Part shown: positions 28,736 through 38,074 of the stretch, one piece after another
Layout of the letters: every line of letters starts with the position of its first letter
Numbering within the stretch: the first letter of the stretch is position 1
Assembly (NCBI GenBank): GCA_958295515.1
Contig: CATQGW010000005.1
Coordinates: 124,001 to 188,000, forward strand
Reading direction: 5' to 3'
DNA from: an uncultured Dehalococcoidia bacterium
GTDB lineage: Bacteria > Chloroflexota > Dehalococcoidia > Bin125
DNA length: 64,000 bases
Program-made: the position numbers and the translations under genes
Notes under the pieces: generated by a model
What the model saw: only the letters and a program-made list of their open reading frames with translations
Databases searched by the model: none
What the model was told of the DNA's origin: nothing

Positions 28736-31700
28736 ATGCTGGGACTGGTACGACTGGCGGCGCTGCGCGAGCTGCGGGGTGGCTGGCGGTTGTTGTTGGT
28801 CGCGGCGGCGGTGCTGATCTTCGCGGCTTCGCTGACGGCGCTGCCGCTGGTGTACCGGGCGACGGCGGCGGATCTGGCGCTGCGGGAGTTGATTGAGCAG
28901 AGTCCGGACGCGGTGGGCTTTACGGATCATGCGCGGGCGGGGCGGCCGGCGGCGCAGGAGGATGTGGCGGCGGCGGATCAGACGGCGGCGCGGCTGCGGG
29001 CGGAGCATCTGGGCGGGTTCGAGGGTCTGGTGGGCGAGACGCGGCGGATGAGCGAGACGCCGCTGGGGGTGGCGCGCTGGCTGCGGACGGACAACGGGAT
29101 TCAGGAGGCGCTGCCGGGTTATTTTCTGACGGCGGAGGAGCTGCGGGAGCACGCGCGGTTGGTGAGCGGGCGGTGGCCTGCGCAATCGGCGGCGGAGGTG
29201 GGGGCGGGGCCGCTGCCGGTAGTGCTCGGGGCGGAGCTGGCGGCGGCGGTGGGATTTGATGTGGGCACGGTGATCGTGTGGGGTCCCGGGCTTGAGGCTG
29301 AGGTGGTGGGGATTGTGGCGCCGCCGGCGGACGATCTGCTCGTGTTTCATGGGACTGATGTCTGGTTTGAGCTACAGATCGATATCAGCATCGGCGGGGC
29401 GGAGGAGCCGTTTTTTGCGATCTTCGTCGAGGAAGAGGTGTTGATTGGGGGTCTCGCGGCACGTGGGCTGGAGGTTCCGCTGACGCACCGGATCCGCACG
29501 CAGCTGGATGCGGGGGCGCTGACCAGCGACGATGTGGAGCCGGCGATCGAGGGTTTGGCGGCGTACCTACAGCAGGGCAATCGGCTGGAGGGGGGATCGG
29601 CGTCGGCGCTGCTGCATCGGGTGTTGGAGAATTTTCAGCGTCGCGCGACGTTCAGCGCGGGGCAATCGCTGATCGCGGGGTTGCAGCTGGTGGCGGTGGC
29701 GCTGTTTGCGGTGGCGCTGGTGGGGCGGCGGGTGGCGGCGCGGACGGCGGAGGATCGGGAGCGGCTGGCGGCGCGCGGGGCGCGGGCCTGGCAGCAGGCG
29801 GCGGCGCAGGCGATGTTGGGTTTGTGGATTGCGGCGCCGGCGGCGGCGCTGGGCGCGCCGCTGGCGGCGTTCGCGCTGCACCACTCGGGGTCGCTGGAGG
29901 CGATCGCGCGGGTGAGCGGGGGCGAGCCGCTGGATACGCGGCTGACGACGGAGGCGTGGCTGCTGGCGGTGGGCGGGGCGGTTGCGGCGTGGCTGGCGTT
30001 CGCGGCGCCGGCCTGGCTGGAGGCGCGGCGGCGGGTGGATTTGCGCGAGCGTGGGCGTCCGCAGCGGCAGAGCATTGTGCAGCGGGCCTGGCTCGATGTG
30101 GCGCTGCTGGCGCTGGCGGCGGTGCTGTTCTTGCAGTTTCGCTCGCAGGCGACGGGCGGGGCGCTGGCGGCGTTCGAGCAGGGCGGGATCAATCCGGTGC
30201 TGATGCTCAGTCCAGGTCTGCTGCTGCTGGGCGCGGCGTTGGTGCTGGTTCGGATTGCGCCGCGGGTGCTGAATTGGGCGGCGCGGGGGCTGGGCCGCAC
30301 GGGCGCGCCGGCCTGGGCGCTGCTGGCGCTGCAAAGCGCAGCGCGGCGGCCGGCGGCGGCGATGTCGATGGTGGTGCTGGTCGCGTTCATTACCGCGGTG
30401 GGGCTGATCTCGGCGACGTATGCGGCGACGATCCGGGATACGGAGGAGGAGCGGATTCGTTATCAGGTGGGGTCGGAAGTGCGGGGGGTGTCGATCGGAT
30501 CGAATCTTGCGAACTCGAGTATGGCGCGGGTGACGGAGCCGTTCGATTCGCGGGCGGGCGTAACTGGAGCGTCGGCGGCCTACCGGGGGATTGGGAATAT
30601 TGGCGGGGATCAGAGCGGGAGCCGAGTGATTTTGCTGGGGGTGCAGAGCGAGCGGTTGGGCGATCTGGTGGAGCTGAATGAGGATCAGCTGGGGCTGCCG
30701 GCGGAGGAATTGCTGGCGGCGATTCGGCGGGAGCCGGGCAGTCCGGGGCAGCCGCTGCCGGAGGATGCGGAGGGGCTGGTGGTCTGGGCGCGCAGCGATC
30801 CGGCGGACACCAATCTGGAGATGTTCGCGCGGATCATCGACCGCTACGGGCAGGTGAAAGAGCGCAAGTTCAGCGGGGAGCTGGGCGGCGAGTGGAGCGA
30901 GTTGCGGGCGTCGCTGAGGGGCAGCGTGGAGCGTCCGCTGGCGGAACCGCTGCGGCTGGCGGCGCTGATTCTGCGTCCGCGGGCGCGGGTGGTGCGCGCG
31001 CCGACGGGGGCGCTGTGGCTGGACGAGATGCGCGTGGAAACGGCGGACGGGACGGTTGTGGTGGAGGCGTTTGAAGAGGGCGCGCCGTGGCGCTCGGCGA
31101 TTGGGGTGGCTGGCGGGGATCGCGTGGAGGTGGATTCGGCGAACGCCCGAGCGGGGGATGGGGCGCTGCGCTACGGCTGGACGGGGTTGGGCGCGAACGA
31201 TGAATTGTTGGTGGTGCGCGACTCGCCCAACCTGCCGGTGCGGGCGGCGATTGATCGGGCGTCGCTGGAGGCGGCGGGGCTGTCGGTGGGCGATGTGGCG
31301 CCTGTGCTGGTGGGGGGCGCGGCGATCCCGTTGCAGATTGCGGCGGTGGTGGACTACGTGCCGACGCTGAATCCGGCGCAGGGAGGGTTTGTGGTGGCGG
31401 ATCTGGCGGCGCTGCGGTCGGCGGCGCTGGTCGCGGCGAGCCGCGCGGTGCTGCCGATTACGGAGGTCTGGGCGGGGGCGGAGACGGACGCGGTGCGGGG
31501 GGTGGTGGGCGAGTTGATGGATGAGGTGTATCTGGCGAGCGTGGTGCTGGACGCGGAGCGATCGCTGGAGGAGGCGCGCTCGGATCCGTTTCGCTCGGGA
31601 GGGATCGCAGCGCTCTTCGTGGTGGGATTTCTGGGGCTGCTGCTGATGGGGGCGACGACGCTGTTTCTGACGCTGGCGGCGGAGGGGCGGGAGCGGGCGC

Positions 31701-32026
31701 GGGAGTTCGCGTTGCTGCAAACGATCGGCTACGGACGTACGGCGCTGCGGCTACAGGCAGCGGTGGAGGTGCTGCTGGTGCTGGTGATCGGGGCGGCGGC
31801 GGGAATTGCGCTGGGTCGTGCGGTGGCGGGGGCGCTGCTGGGCTTTCTGGAGGTCACGGCGGAGGGTGTGCGGGCGGCGCCGCCGATGACCGTCTCGGTG
31901 GATTGGCTGGTGGCCTCGCTGGGGGTGGCGGCGCTGGCGGCCTGCGCGCTGGCGGGGGTGCTGCTGGTCGCGCGCTGGGTGGAAGCGCGTGATGCGGCGG
32001 CGCTGCTGCGGGAGTGGGAGGACTGA
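28736..32026 (+). CDS. Large FtsX-like ABC transporter permease
   Basis: 1096 aa; N-terminal TM, large extracytoplasmic region, C-terminal FALLQTIGYGRTALRLQAAVEVLLVLVIG. Confidence 0.82.
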   Translation: MLGLVRLAALRELRGGWRLLLVAAAVLIFAASLTALPLVYRATAADLALRELIEQSPDAVGFTDHARAGRPAAQEDVAAADQTAARLRAEHLGGFEGLVGETRRMSETPLGVARWLRTDNGIQEALPGYFLTAEELREHARLVSGRWPAQSAAEVGAGPLPVVLGAELAAAVGFDVGTVIVWGPGLEAEVVGIVAPPADDLLVFHGTDVWFELQIDISIGGAEEPFFAIFVEEEVLIGGLAARGLEVPLTHRIRTQLDAGALTSDDVEPAIEGLAAYLQQGNRLEGGSASALLHRVLENFQRRATFSAGQSLIAGLQLVAVALFAVALVGRRVAARTAEDRERLAARGARAWQQAAAQAMLGLWIAAPAAALGAPLAAFALHHSGSLEAIARVSGGEPLDTRLTTEAWLLAVGGAVAAWLAFAAPAWLEARRRVDLRERGRPQRQSIVQRAWLDVALLALAAVLFLQFRSQATGGALAAFEQGGINPVLMLSPGLLLLGAALVLVRIAPRVLNWAARGLGRTGAPAWALLALQSAARRPAAAMSMVVLVAFITAVGLISATYAATIRDTEEERIRYQVGSEVRGVSIGSNLANSSMARVTEPFDSRAGVTGASAAYRGIGNIGGDQSGSRVILLGVQSERLGDLVELNEDQLGLPAEELLAAIRREPGSPGQPLPEDAEGLVVWARSDPADTNLEMFARIIDRYGQVKERKFSGELGGEWSELRASLRGSVERPLAEPLRLAALILRPRARVVRAPTGALWLDEMRVETADGTVVVEAFEEGAPWRSAIGVAGGDRVEVDSANARAGDGALRYGWTGLGANDELLVVRDSPNLPVRAAIDRASLEAAGLSVGDVAPVLVGGAAIPLQIAAVVDYVPTLNPAQGGFVVADLAALRSAALVAASRAVLPITEVWAGAETDAVRGVVGELMDEVYLASVVLDAERSLEEARSDPFRSGGIAALFVVGFLGLLLMGATTLFLTLAAEGRERAREFALLQTIGYGRTALRLQAAVEVLLVLVIGAAAGIALGRAVAGALLGFLEVTAEGVRAAPPMTVSVDWLVASLGVAALAACALAGVLLVARWVEARDAAALLREWED

Positions 32027-32027
32027 G

Positions 32028-35000
32028 ATGCGGGGACGGCTGGCGGGCGAGATTATGCGGCTGGGAATGCGGCGGGTGCTGTCGGCGCCGCGGCTCTCGG
32101 CGGTGCTGCTGATCGGCTCGCTGCTGGCGGTGGCGCTGGCGTCGGCGGCGCCGATCTTCATCGAGGCGGTGCGGGATCTGGGGCTGCGTCAGCTGCTGGA
32201 GGAGAGCGAGCCGACGGATTTGGATCTGCGCTTCCTGCAATCGGGGATTGCGGCGGACCGGACGGCGGTCGAGCAGGTGCGGGGGGTGCTGGAGCAGGAG
32301 GCGCGGGAGGCGGCGGGCGGGCTGATCGTGGGTGAGACATTTGCGCTGCGCAGCGGCGGTTATGTCATTCGCCGCTCGGAGCAGGCGGGCGACGCGGCGG
32401 AAGAGGAGGAGGAGCGGCTGCACGCCACCTTTACGGCGCAGAACGATCTCGCCGAACGGGTGCAGCTGAGCGCGGGGCGGCTGCCGCAGGCGGAGCGCGC
32501 GGACGGGGCGATCGAGATTGCGCTGGAAGCGGGGCAGGCGGCGGCGTTCGGGCTGGGTGTGGGGGATGAGCTGACGGTGCAGCCCTTCTGGCTGGGCGCG
32601 CCGGCGGAGAGCGGGGCGGTGGTGGTGGGGGTGTTCGAGCCGCCGGAGGCGCTGCGCGCGTGGTCGACGCTCGACAGCGGTTTCCTGCCGCTCTCGGCGC
32701 GGGAGAGCGAGTTGCGGCTGTGGGCGGCGCAGGAGGATCTGCTGGGGCGGCTGGCGGATCAGTCGCCGACGCTGCGGCTGGCGCTGTTGCAGCGCTTCCG
32801 GCTTGATGTCTCGGGGCTGGTTGCGGAGTCGGCGGATGCGGCGGGGGAGCGTTTGGGCGTGATGGAAACCCGTCTGGCGCAGCAGCTGCCGGGGCTGGCG
32901 CAGGGTTCGGAGTTGACGGCGCTGCTGACGCGCTTCCAGGAGCGTTTCCGCTTCGCGCAGGGGACGCTGCTGATGGTGGTGTTGCAGCTGGTGGGTGCGG
33001 TGCTGGCCTACTCGGTGATCGCGGCGGCGATGCTGGCGGAGCAGCGCACGGAGGACACGGCGTGGCTGCGCAGCCGAGGGGCGCGGCGGCGCGATGTGGC
33101 GCTGCTGCATCTGGTGGAAGCGGCGGTGCTGACGCTGCCGGCGGTGGTGCTGGGTCCGTTGATTGGGATGGGCTTGGTCTCGCTGCTGGGGCTGGTGCCG
33201 CCGTTCGACGAGGCGCTGGGCGGCGGGCTGCTGCCGGTGCGCTTGCCGGCGCTGGCCTGGTATGTGGCGCTGGGGGCGGGCGGTCTGGCGCTGCTGGCGC
33301 AGGCGCTGCCGGCGTACCGCGCGACGGGGCAGACGATCGTGACCACGCGGCGGGCGCGGGGGCGGCCGGCGGAGTCGTGGCGGCAGCGGGTGTTGGTCGA
33401 TGTGGCGATCGTGGCGCTGGGGGCGCTGCTGATCTTCGAGCTGCAATTTTCGGGCGGGCCGGTGGATACGCCGCTGGTGGGCGAGACACGGTTGGAGTGG
33501 CTGGCGGTGGTGACGCCGACGGTGCTGATGGCGGTGGTGGGACTGGCGGTGCTGAGATTATTCCCGGCGGTGATGCGCGCGGCGGCGCGTCTGGCGACGG
33601 CCTGGCGCTGGCTGACGCCGCTGCTGGGCGCGTGGTATCTGGGGCGCACGCCGACGCACTACGCGCGGACGGTGCTGCTGCTGGCGATCGCGGGCGCGCT
33701 GGCGGTCTTCGCCGGCTCGTTCCGGGGCACGCTGGAGTCGTCCTATCAGTCGCGCTCGCTGCACGCGGCGGGATCACAGCTGCGGCTGCTGGAGCCGGTC
33801 TCGGAGCAGGTCCGGCCGGAGCAGGTGGCTGAGCGGACCGGTCGGAATCCGGCGCGGGTGAGCCGGGTGGGCGCGGTGTTCGACGGGGACGAGGAGTCGG
33901 GGCTGCTCCAGCTGGCGGCGTTGGACGCGCAGATCGTGGCTGCGCAGATGGCCGAGGGTGGGGTGGACTGGAGCGTCGAACCCGAGCGATTGCGTGCGCT
34001 CGGAAGCCCGTCCGAACCGATTGAGCGCGCGGTGATTGAGGAATTGGCGGGGCGGATCGTGCTGCGCGTACAGGTGGAGCGGGTGCAGAGCCTGACCTAT
34101 TTCACGGCGCGTTTCCGCGACGCGAACGGGCGCTACTGGGGCTATGTGATCGGGGCGGTCGATGTGGAGCCGCCGGAGAGCGCCGGGGAGGAGCCGCGGC
34201 TGCTGCTGAGCGACGGCGGGGGGCTTGCGGTCGCCGGCGGCGAGGATGTGCGGGAGTGGAACGATATTTCGGTTTCGTTGTTCGCGGATCCGGCGTTCCT
34301 GCTCGCGCCCGAAGGGCTGCAATTTGTGGAGTCGCGGGGACGCTTCCGGCCGGGCGTGGCGGCGCGGCCGGTCGCGCCGCTGACGCTGATCTCGATTGAT
34401 CTGGCGGGGGCGCGGGGGGCGGGGAAGATCGCGATCGACGAGCTTGCGTATGAGCGGCGGGGCGAGCGGGTGGTGTTGGAAGGCTTCGACGCGGGGCACG
34501 GCTGGGAGGCGACGCCGCTGGCGGTGGGGGCGGCGCCGGTGGATCGGCTGACGGCGGCGGCGAATCCGGCGCAGCTGCAGGACGCTTACGGAGGGGCGGT
34601 GGAGTATGCCTGGACGCCGGAGGTGGCGTCGCTGCGGGGCATCCGCTACGCGGACAGCCAGGCGCCGCTGCCGGTGCTGCTGAGCGAGACGGCGCTGGAG
34701 CAGGGGCGGCTGGAGATGGGCGATCTGGTGCGTCTGCGGGTGGGCACTGCGCCGATGGTCTTCCGAGTGGAGGGGGTGTTTGAGCAGTTTCCGACCTGGG
34801 ATCCGGGCGTGGGTCCGCCGCTGGTGATCGTGGATCGGGAGGCGCTGTTCGAGCGGCTCTTCTCGAGCGCGGCGGCGGGCACCTCGCTGGCGGTGCTGGA
34901 CGAGCTGTGGATTGACGCGCCGCTGGCGGTCGTCGCGCCGCTGCTGGCGGAGGCGGAGATTCCGCTGGGGGCGGCGGAGATCATCACGGTTGAGGCGGCG

Positions 35001-35459
35001 CGGGCGGAGATTGAGGCGGATCCGCTGCTGGTGGCGGCCTGGAACGGGGTGTTCATCGGAGCGCTGGCGGCGGTGGGGGTGGCGGCCTCGTTCGGGCTGG
35101 TGGTGCTGATGTCGGTCACGGCGCAGGCGCGGCGGGTGGAGTTCGCGGTGTGCCAGAGCGTGGGGATGAGCGTGCGGCAGATTTTGGGGCTGATCGCGAT
35201 CGAGCAGGTGGCGGTGATCGTGGTGGGTCTGGGGGCGGGGTTGATTGTGGGGACGCAGGCGGGACGGATTCTGCTGGACTTCTTCGCGCTGACGCCGGAG
35301 GGTCGTGATGTGGCGCCGCCGCTGGAGTTCTTGGTGGACTGGGAGACGGTGGGGATTCAGTTTGGGGCGCTGGCGGGGTTGTTTGCGCTCAATCTGGGGG
35401 CGTTTCTGCTGTTTCTGCGTCGGATTGAGCTGCACGGTGCGCTGCGGTTGGCGGCTTGA
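32028..35459 (+). CDS. Large FtsX-like ABC transporter permease, paralogue of the preceding gene
   Basis: Starts next to the preceding stop; FAVCQSVGMSVRQILGLIAIEQVAVIVVG. Confidence 0.82.
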   Translation: MRGRLAGEIMRLGMRRVLSAPRLSAVLLIGSLLAVALASAAPIFIEAVRDLGLRQLLEESEPTDLDLRFLQSGIAADRTAVEQVRGVLEQEAREAAGGLIVGETFALRSGGYVIRRSEQAGDAAEEEEERLHATFTAQNDLAERVQLSAGRLPQAERADGAIEIALEAGQAAAFGLGVGDELTVQPFWLGAPAESGAVVVGVFEPPEALRAWSTLDSGFLPLSARESELRLWAAQEDLLGRLADQSPTLRLALLQRFRLDVSGLVAESADAAGERLGVMETRLAQQLPGLAQGSELTALLTRFQERFRFAQGTLLMVVLQLVGAVLAYSVIAAAMLAEQRTEDTAWLRSRGARRRDVALLHLVEAAVLTLPAVVLGPLIGMGLVSLLGLVPPFDEALGGGLLPVRLPALAWYVALGAGGLALLAQALPAYRATGQTIVTTRRARGRPAESWRQRVLVDVAIVALGALLIFELQFSGGPVDTPLVGETRLEWLAVVTPTVLMAVVGLAVLRLFPAVMRAAARLATAWRWLTPLLGAWYLGRTPTHYARTVLLLAIAGALAVFAGSFRGTLESSYQSRSLHAAGSQLRLLEPVSEQVRPEQVAERTGRNPARVSRVGAVFDGDEESGLLQLAALDAQIVAAQMAEGGVDWSVEPERLRALGSPSEPIERAVIEELAGRIVLRVQVERVQSLTYFTARFRDANGRYWGYVIGAVDVEPPESAGEEPRLLLSDGGGLAVAGGEDVREWNDISVSLFADPAFLLAPEGLQFVESRGRFRPGVAARPVAPLTLISIDLAGARGAGKIAIDELAYERRGERVVLEGFDAGHGWEATPLAVGAAPVDRLTAAANPAQLQDAYGGAVEYAWTPEVASLRGIRYADSQAPLPVLLSETALEQGRLEMGDLVRLRVGTAPMVFRVEGVFEQFPTWDPGVGPPLVIVDREALFERLFSSAAAGTSLAVLDELWIDAPLAVVAPLLAEAEIPLGAAEIITVEAARAEIEADPLLVAAWNGVFIGALAAVGVAASFGLVVLMSVTAQARRVEFAVCQSVGMSVRQILGLIAIEQVAVIVVGLGAGLIVGTQAGRILLDFFALTPEGRDVAPPLEFLVDWETVGIQFGALAGLFALNLGAFLLFLRRIELHGALRLAA

Positions 35460-35472
35460 GTGGGGGGTGCTC

Positions 35473-35572
35473 TGTCATTGCCGCGTTCCGCCGCGGCAAT
35501 CTCGCTGGGTGGTGGGGCGATTGTTGGTGCTGGTCACGGCGTCATACCCGCGGCGGGGCGCGGGTATGACGG
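35473..35572. repeat. Composite B-A paired hairpin
   Basis: GTCATTGCCGCG..CGCGGCAATCTCGC ... GTCATACCCGCGGCGGGGCGCGGGTATGACGG. Confidence 0.86.
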
Positions 35573-35603
35573 AAGTGGCGGGGTGGTGCGGCTCGCGGGT
35601 CCT

Positions 35604-36191
35604 TTAGGCGCTGAGGCGGAAGGGGGGGTAGCGGTCGGTGACCATGAGGAAGGCGTAGGCGCCTACGCGGAGGTTGTAGCGCTGGACGCCGACTACGAAG
35701 TTGAAGAGCGGGCGGGGGTAGGCGCCGGTGAAGAGGATGGCGAGCCAGGCGATGATTTCGGCGATTGTGGCGAGGAGCGTCAGGACGACCATCACGATGT
35801 AGTGGGGCAGCGCGAGGATCCATTTGACGATGGGCAGGAAGCGGTTGAGATCGGTGGCGGCGTTGGGGTAGTCGAGCTCGAGGTGGACGGACTGTTCGTC
35901 CTCGGTGGAGGGGTATTGGTCGGTGAGCAGGGCGAGGTAGGCGTAGATGCGGCCCTGGAAGCGGGAGAATTCGAGGTTGAAGTCGAACCACCAGCGCGGG
36001 TACTTCTTGCGAACCACGATCAGCAGCAGGGTGGGCAGCACGATCGCGTTGTTGGACTGGCTCATGACCCACATGAGGATGAACAGCGGGATCGCGAGGA
36101 TGAGCCGCAGCAGGGTGGTGACCCGGTTCAGGCTCTGGGGGTAGTCGATCTCCAATCGAGCTGGGTAGGCGTCGGTCGGTTGGGTGCTCAT
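35604..36191 (-). CDS. DUF4389-like membrane protein
   Basis: YPARLEIDYPQSLNRVTTLLRLILAIPLFI; ALPHYIVMVVLTLLATIAEIIAWLAILFTGAYP. Confidence 0.8.
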   Translation of the reverse strand: MSTQPTDAYPARLEIDYPQSLNRVTTLLRLILAIPLFILMWVMSQSNNAIVLPTLLLIVVRKKYPRWWFDFNLEFSRFQGRIYAYLALLTDQYPSTEDEQSVHLELDYPNAATDLNRFLPIVKWILALPHYIVMVVLTLLATIAEIIAWLAILFTGAYPRPLFNFVVGVQRYNLRVGAYAFLMVTDRYPPFRLSA

Positions 36192-36229
36192 GGCGCGCTC
36201 CCTGCGTGCGTCGGGGGTGGGGCGGGTCG

Positions 36230-36724
36230 CTACAGCCTAATCGAATTCTTGCCAAGAGTTCGCTCAATCTGGCGCAGGTGGAAGAGTTGGTGGTCGGCGA
36301 CGGTGAGCGCCATGGTGCGGAGCGAGAGGTCGATGATGTCGCCGTCGACGGAGACGTTGGCGGGCTCGCGCAGTTGGGCGCTGTCGAGGCCGTCGAGCAG
36401 GCGCAGGGTGTCCTCGCGCACGGCGGCGGCGGCCCAGCGGAGTTCGGCGAGGCTGAGCTTGGATTCGGTGTCGGGCAGGGTGATGCCGCCGATGCTCGGC
36501 ACGGGGAGAGCGGGCGCGACGGCGCGGCGCAGTTCAAGCAGCTGGGGTTGCAGCCAACGCTCGGCGTGGATGAGGTGCAGGAGGATTTGGGCGACGGACC
36601 ATTCGTTGGGGGCGAGGCGGCGCTGGAGGTCGTCTTCGCTGAGCGAGTCGAGCAGCGCGCCGAGCGCCTGGAGGTTGGCGCGCAGCTCGGCGAGCACGGC
36701 GTCGGTCAGTTCGGTTGCGGTCAT
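36230..36724 (-). CDS. DinB family protein
   Basis: Start reassigned to 36724; PNEWSVAQILLHLIHAERWLQPQL, ADHQLFHLRQIERTL. Confidence 0.82.
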   Translation of the reverse strand: MTATELTDAVLAELRANLQALGALLDSLSEDDLQRRLAPNEWSVAQILLHLIHAERWLQPQLLELRRAVAPALPVPSIGGITLPDTESKLSLAELRWAAAAVREDTLRLLDGLDSAQLREPANVSVDGDIIDLSLRTMALTVADHQLFHLRQIERTLGKNSIRL

Positions 36725-36781
36725 CGGCGGGACACTCTCGGCTAGCCTGCGGGCACGGTAGCGGGCGGGGGAGGAAGCGCC

Positions 36782-37669
36782 GTGGCGCGTGTCGAGGTGA
36801 TTCCCACGCGGGCGGAGCAGTTGGCGCTGGAGCCGAGTATTCCGGCGCGTCACCGGCTGCTGCTGGCGCAGGGGGCGGAGCAGTGGGAGGCGGGGCAGTT
36901 TTTCGACGCGCACGAGACGTGGGAGGAGATTTGGCAGGAGGAGCGGCGGTCGATTCGCAGCTTCTGGCAGGGGCTGATTCTGCTCGCGGCGGGGCTGCAT
37001 CACTGGCGCGGGAAGGGCAATCCGAAGGGTTTGCAGATCAAGCTGGCGAGCGGGGTGGAGCGGCTCGCGCCCTACGCGCCGGGCTATGCGGGGGTTGATG
37101 TGGGGGCGGTGATCGCGGACGCGGCGCGGTTGCAGCGCGAGGCGGTGGGGCTCAGCGCGGAACAGCTGATCGCTGTTCCGGACGAGGGGTTTCCGCCGTT
37201 TCGCTGGCTGGGCGCGCAGCCGCTGGGAGCAGAACCGCTGTTGGTGCGGCGGCTGCGGCCGAGCGCGCGGCTGCCCAGCCGCGCGACCGAGGGCAGCTCG
37301 GGGTTGGATCTGTACGCGGATTTGGGCGGCGAGGGCGAATCGATGCTGCTGACGGCGTCGGTCGCGCTGGTGGGGACGGGGGTGGCAATTCAGCCGCCGC
37401 GCGGTGCGGAGGCGCAGATTCGTCCGCGTTCGAGCTTTTCGCGGCAGGGCATCGATACCTCGTGGGGGACGATCGACGGAGACTACCGTGGGGAGCTGCT
37501 GGTGGGGCTGGCGCTGCGGGGCGGGCACGGGCGGGAGCGTCGGATTCGGCATGGGGAGCGGATTGCGCAGCTGGTGGTGGCGCCGGTGTTGTTATGTCCG
37601 GTGGTGGAGGTGGATGCGCTGGAGGCGAGTGGACGCGGGGCGGGCGGCTTCGGCTCGACGGGGCGCTGA
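36782..37669 (+). CDS. Fusion protein: N-terminal DUF309 domain plus C-terminal dUTPase-like domain
   Basis: FFDAHETWEEIWQEE (DUF309) followed by the dUTPase motifs SSGLDLYAD, RPRSSFSRQGI, GTIDGDYRGEL, GERIAQLVV, GAGGFGSTG in one frame. Confidence 0.88.
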   Translation: MARVEVIPTRAEQLALEPSIPARHRLLLAQGAEQWEAGQFFDAHETWEEIWQEERRSIRSFWQGLILLAAGLHHWRGKGNPKGLQIKLASGVERLAPYAPGYAGVDVGAVIADAARLQREAVGLSAEQLIAVPDEGFPPFRWLGAQPLGAEPLLVRRLRPSARLPSRATEGSSGLDLYADLGGEGESMLLTASVALVGTGVAIQPPRGAEAQIRPRSSFSRQGIDTSWGTIDGDYRGELLVGLALRGGHGRERRIRHGERIAQLVVAPVLLCPVVEVDALEASGRGAGGFGSTGR

Positions 37670-37671
37670 GG

Positions 37672-38034
37672 GTGACGCTGCTGGCGATCGCGCTGGGCGG
37701 CGCGGCGGGGGCGGTGCTGCGCTATCTGCTGGCCGAGGGGATTGGGCGGATCGAGCGCTTTCCGCTGGGCACGCTGGTGGTCAATGTGAGCGGGGCGTTG
37801 GCGCTGGGGTTGGCGGCGACGCTGCTGCTGGAGCGGGTGCAGGTTTCGGAGGCGCTGCGGCTGGGGATCACGGTGGGTCTGCTGGGCGGATACACGACGT
37901 TTTCGACGATTCAGCTGGAGGTGCTACAGCTGCTCGACGAGGGGCGCTGGCCGGTGGCGCTGCTCTACGCGCTGGTGACGCCGGCGGCGGGGCTGGCGGC
38001 GGTTTGGATTGGGCAGCAGCTGGCGCGCATCTAA
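37672..38034 (+). CDS. crcB: CrcB/FluC-family fluoride channel
   Basis: GTG start 2 nt after the dUTPase stop; LGGAAGAVLRYLLAE, FPLGTLVVNVSGALALG, GLLGGYTTFSTIQLE. Confidence 0.9.
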   Translation: MTLLAIALGGAAGAVLRYLLAEGIGRIERFPLGTLVVNVSGALALGLAATLLLERVQVSEALRLGITVGLLGGYTTFSTIQLEVLQLLDEGRWPVALLYALVTPAAGLAAVWIGQQLARI

Positions 38035-38074
38035 GCGGGCAATCGCGCTAGAGTGAGATCGGCGGGGTGCGGAC

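Noticed and set aside
36725-36781. Fluoride riboswitch upstream of the crcB operon
   Set aside because: No recognisable fluoride-riboswitch core; crcB appears translationally coupled to the upstream gene.
36230-37552. 440-aa minus ORF
   Set aside because: Only the DinB part (start 36724) is coherent; the rest is antisense to the DUF309-dUTPase gene.
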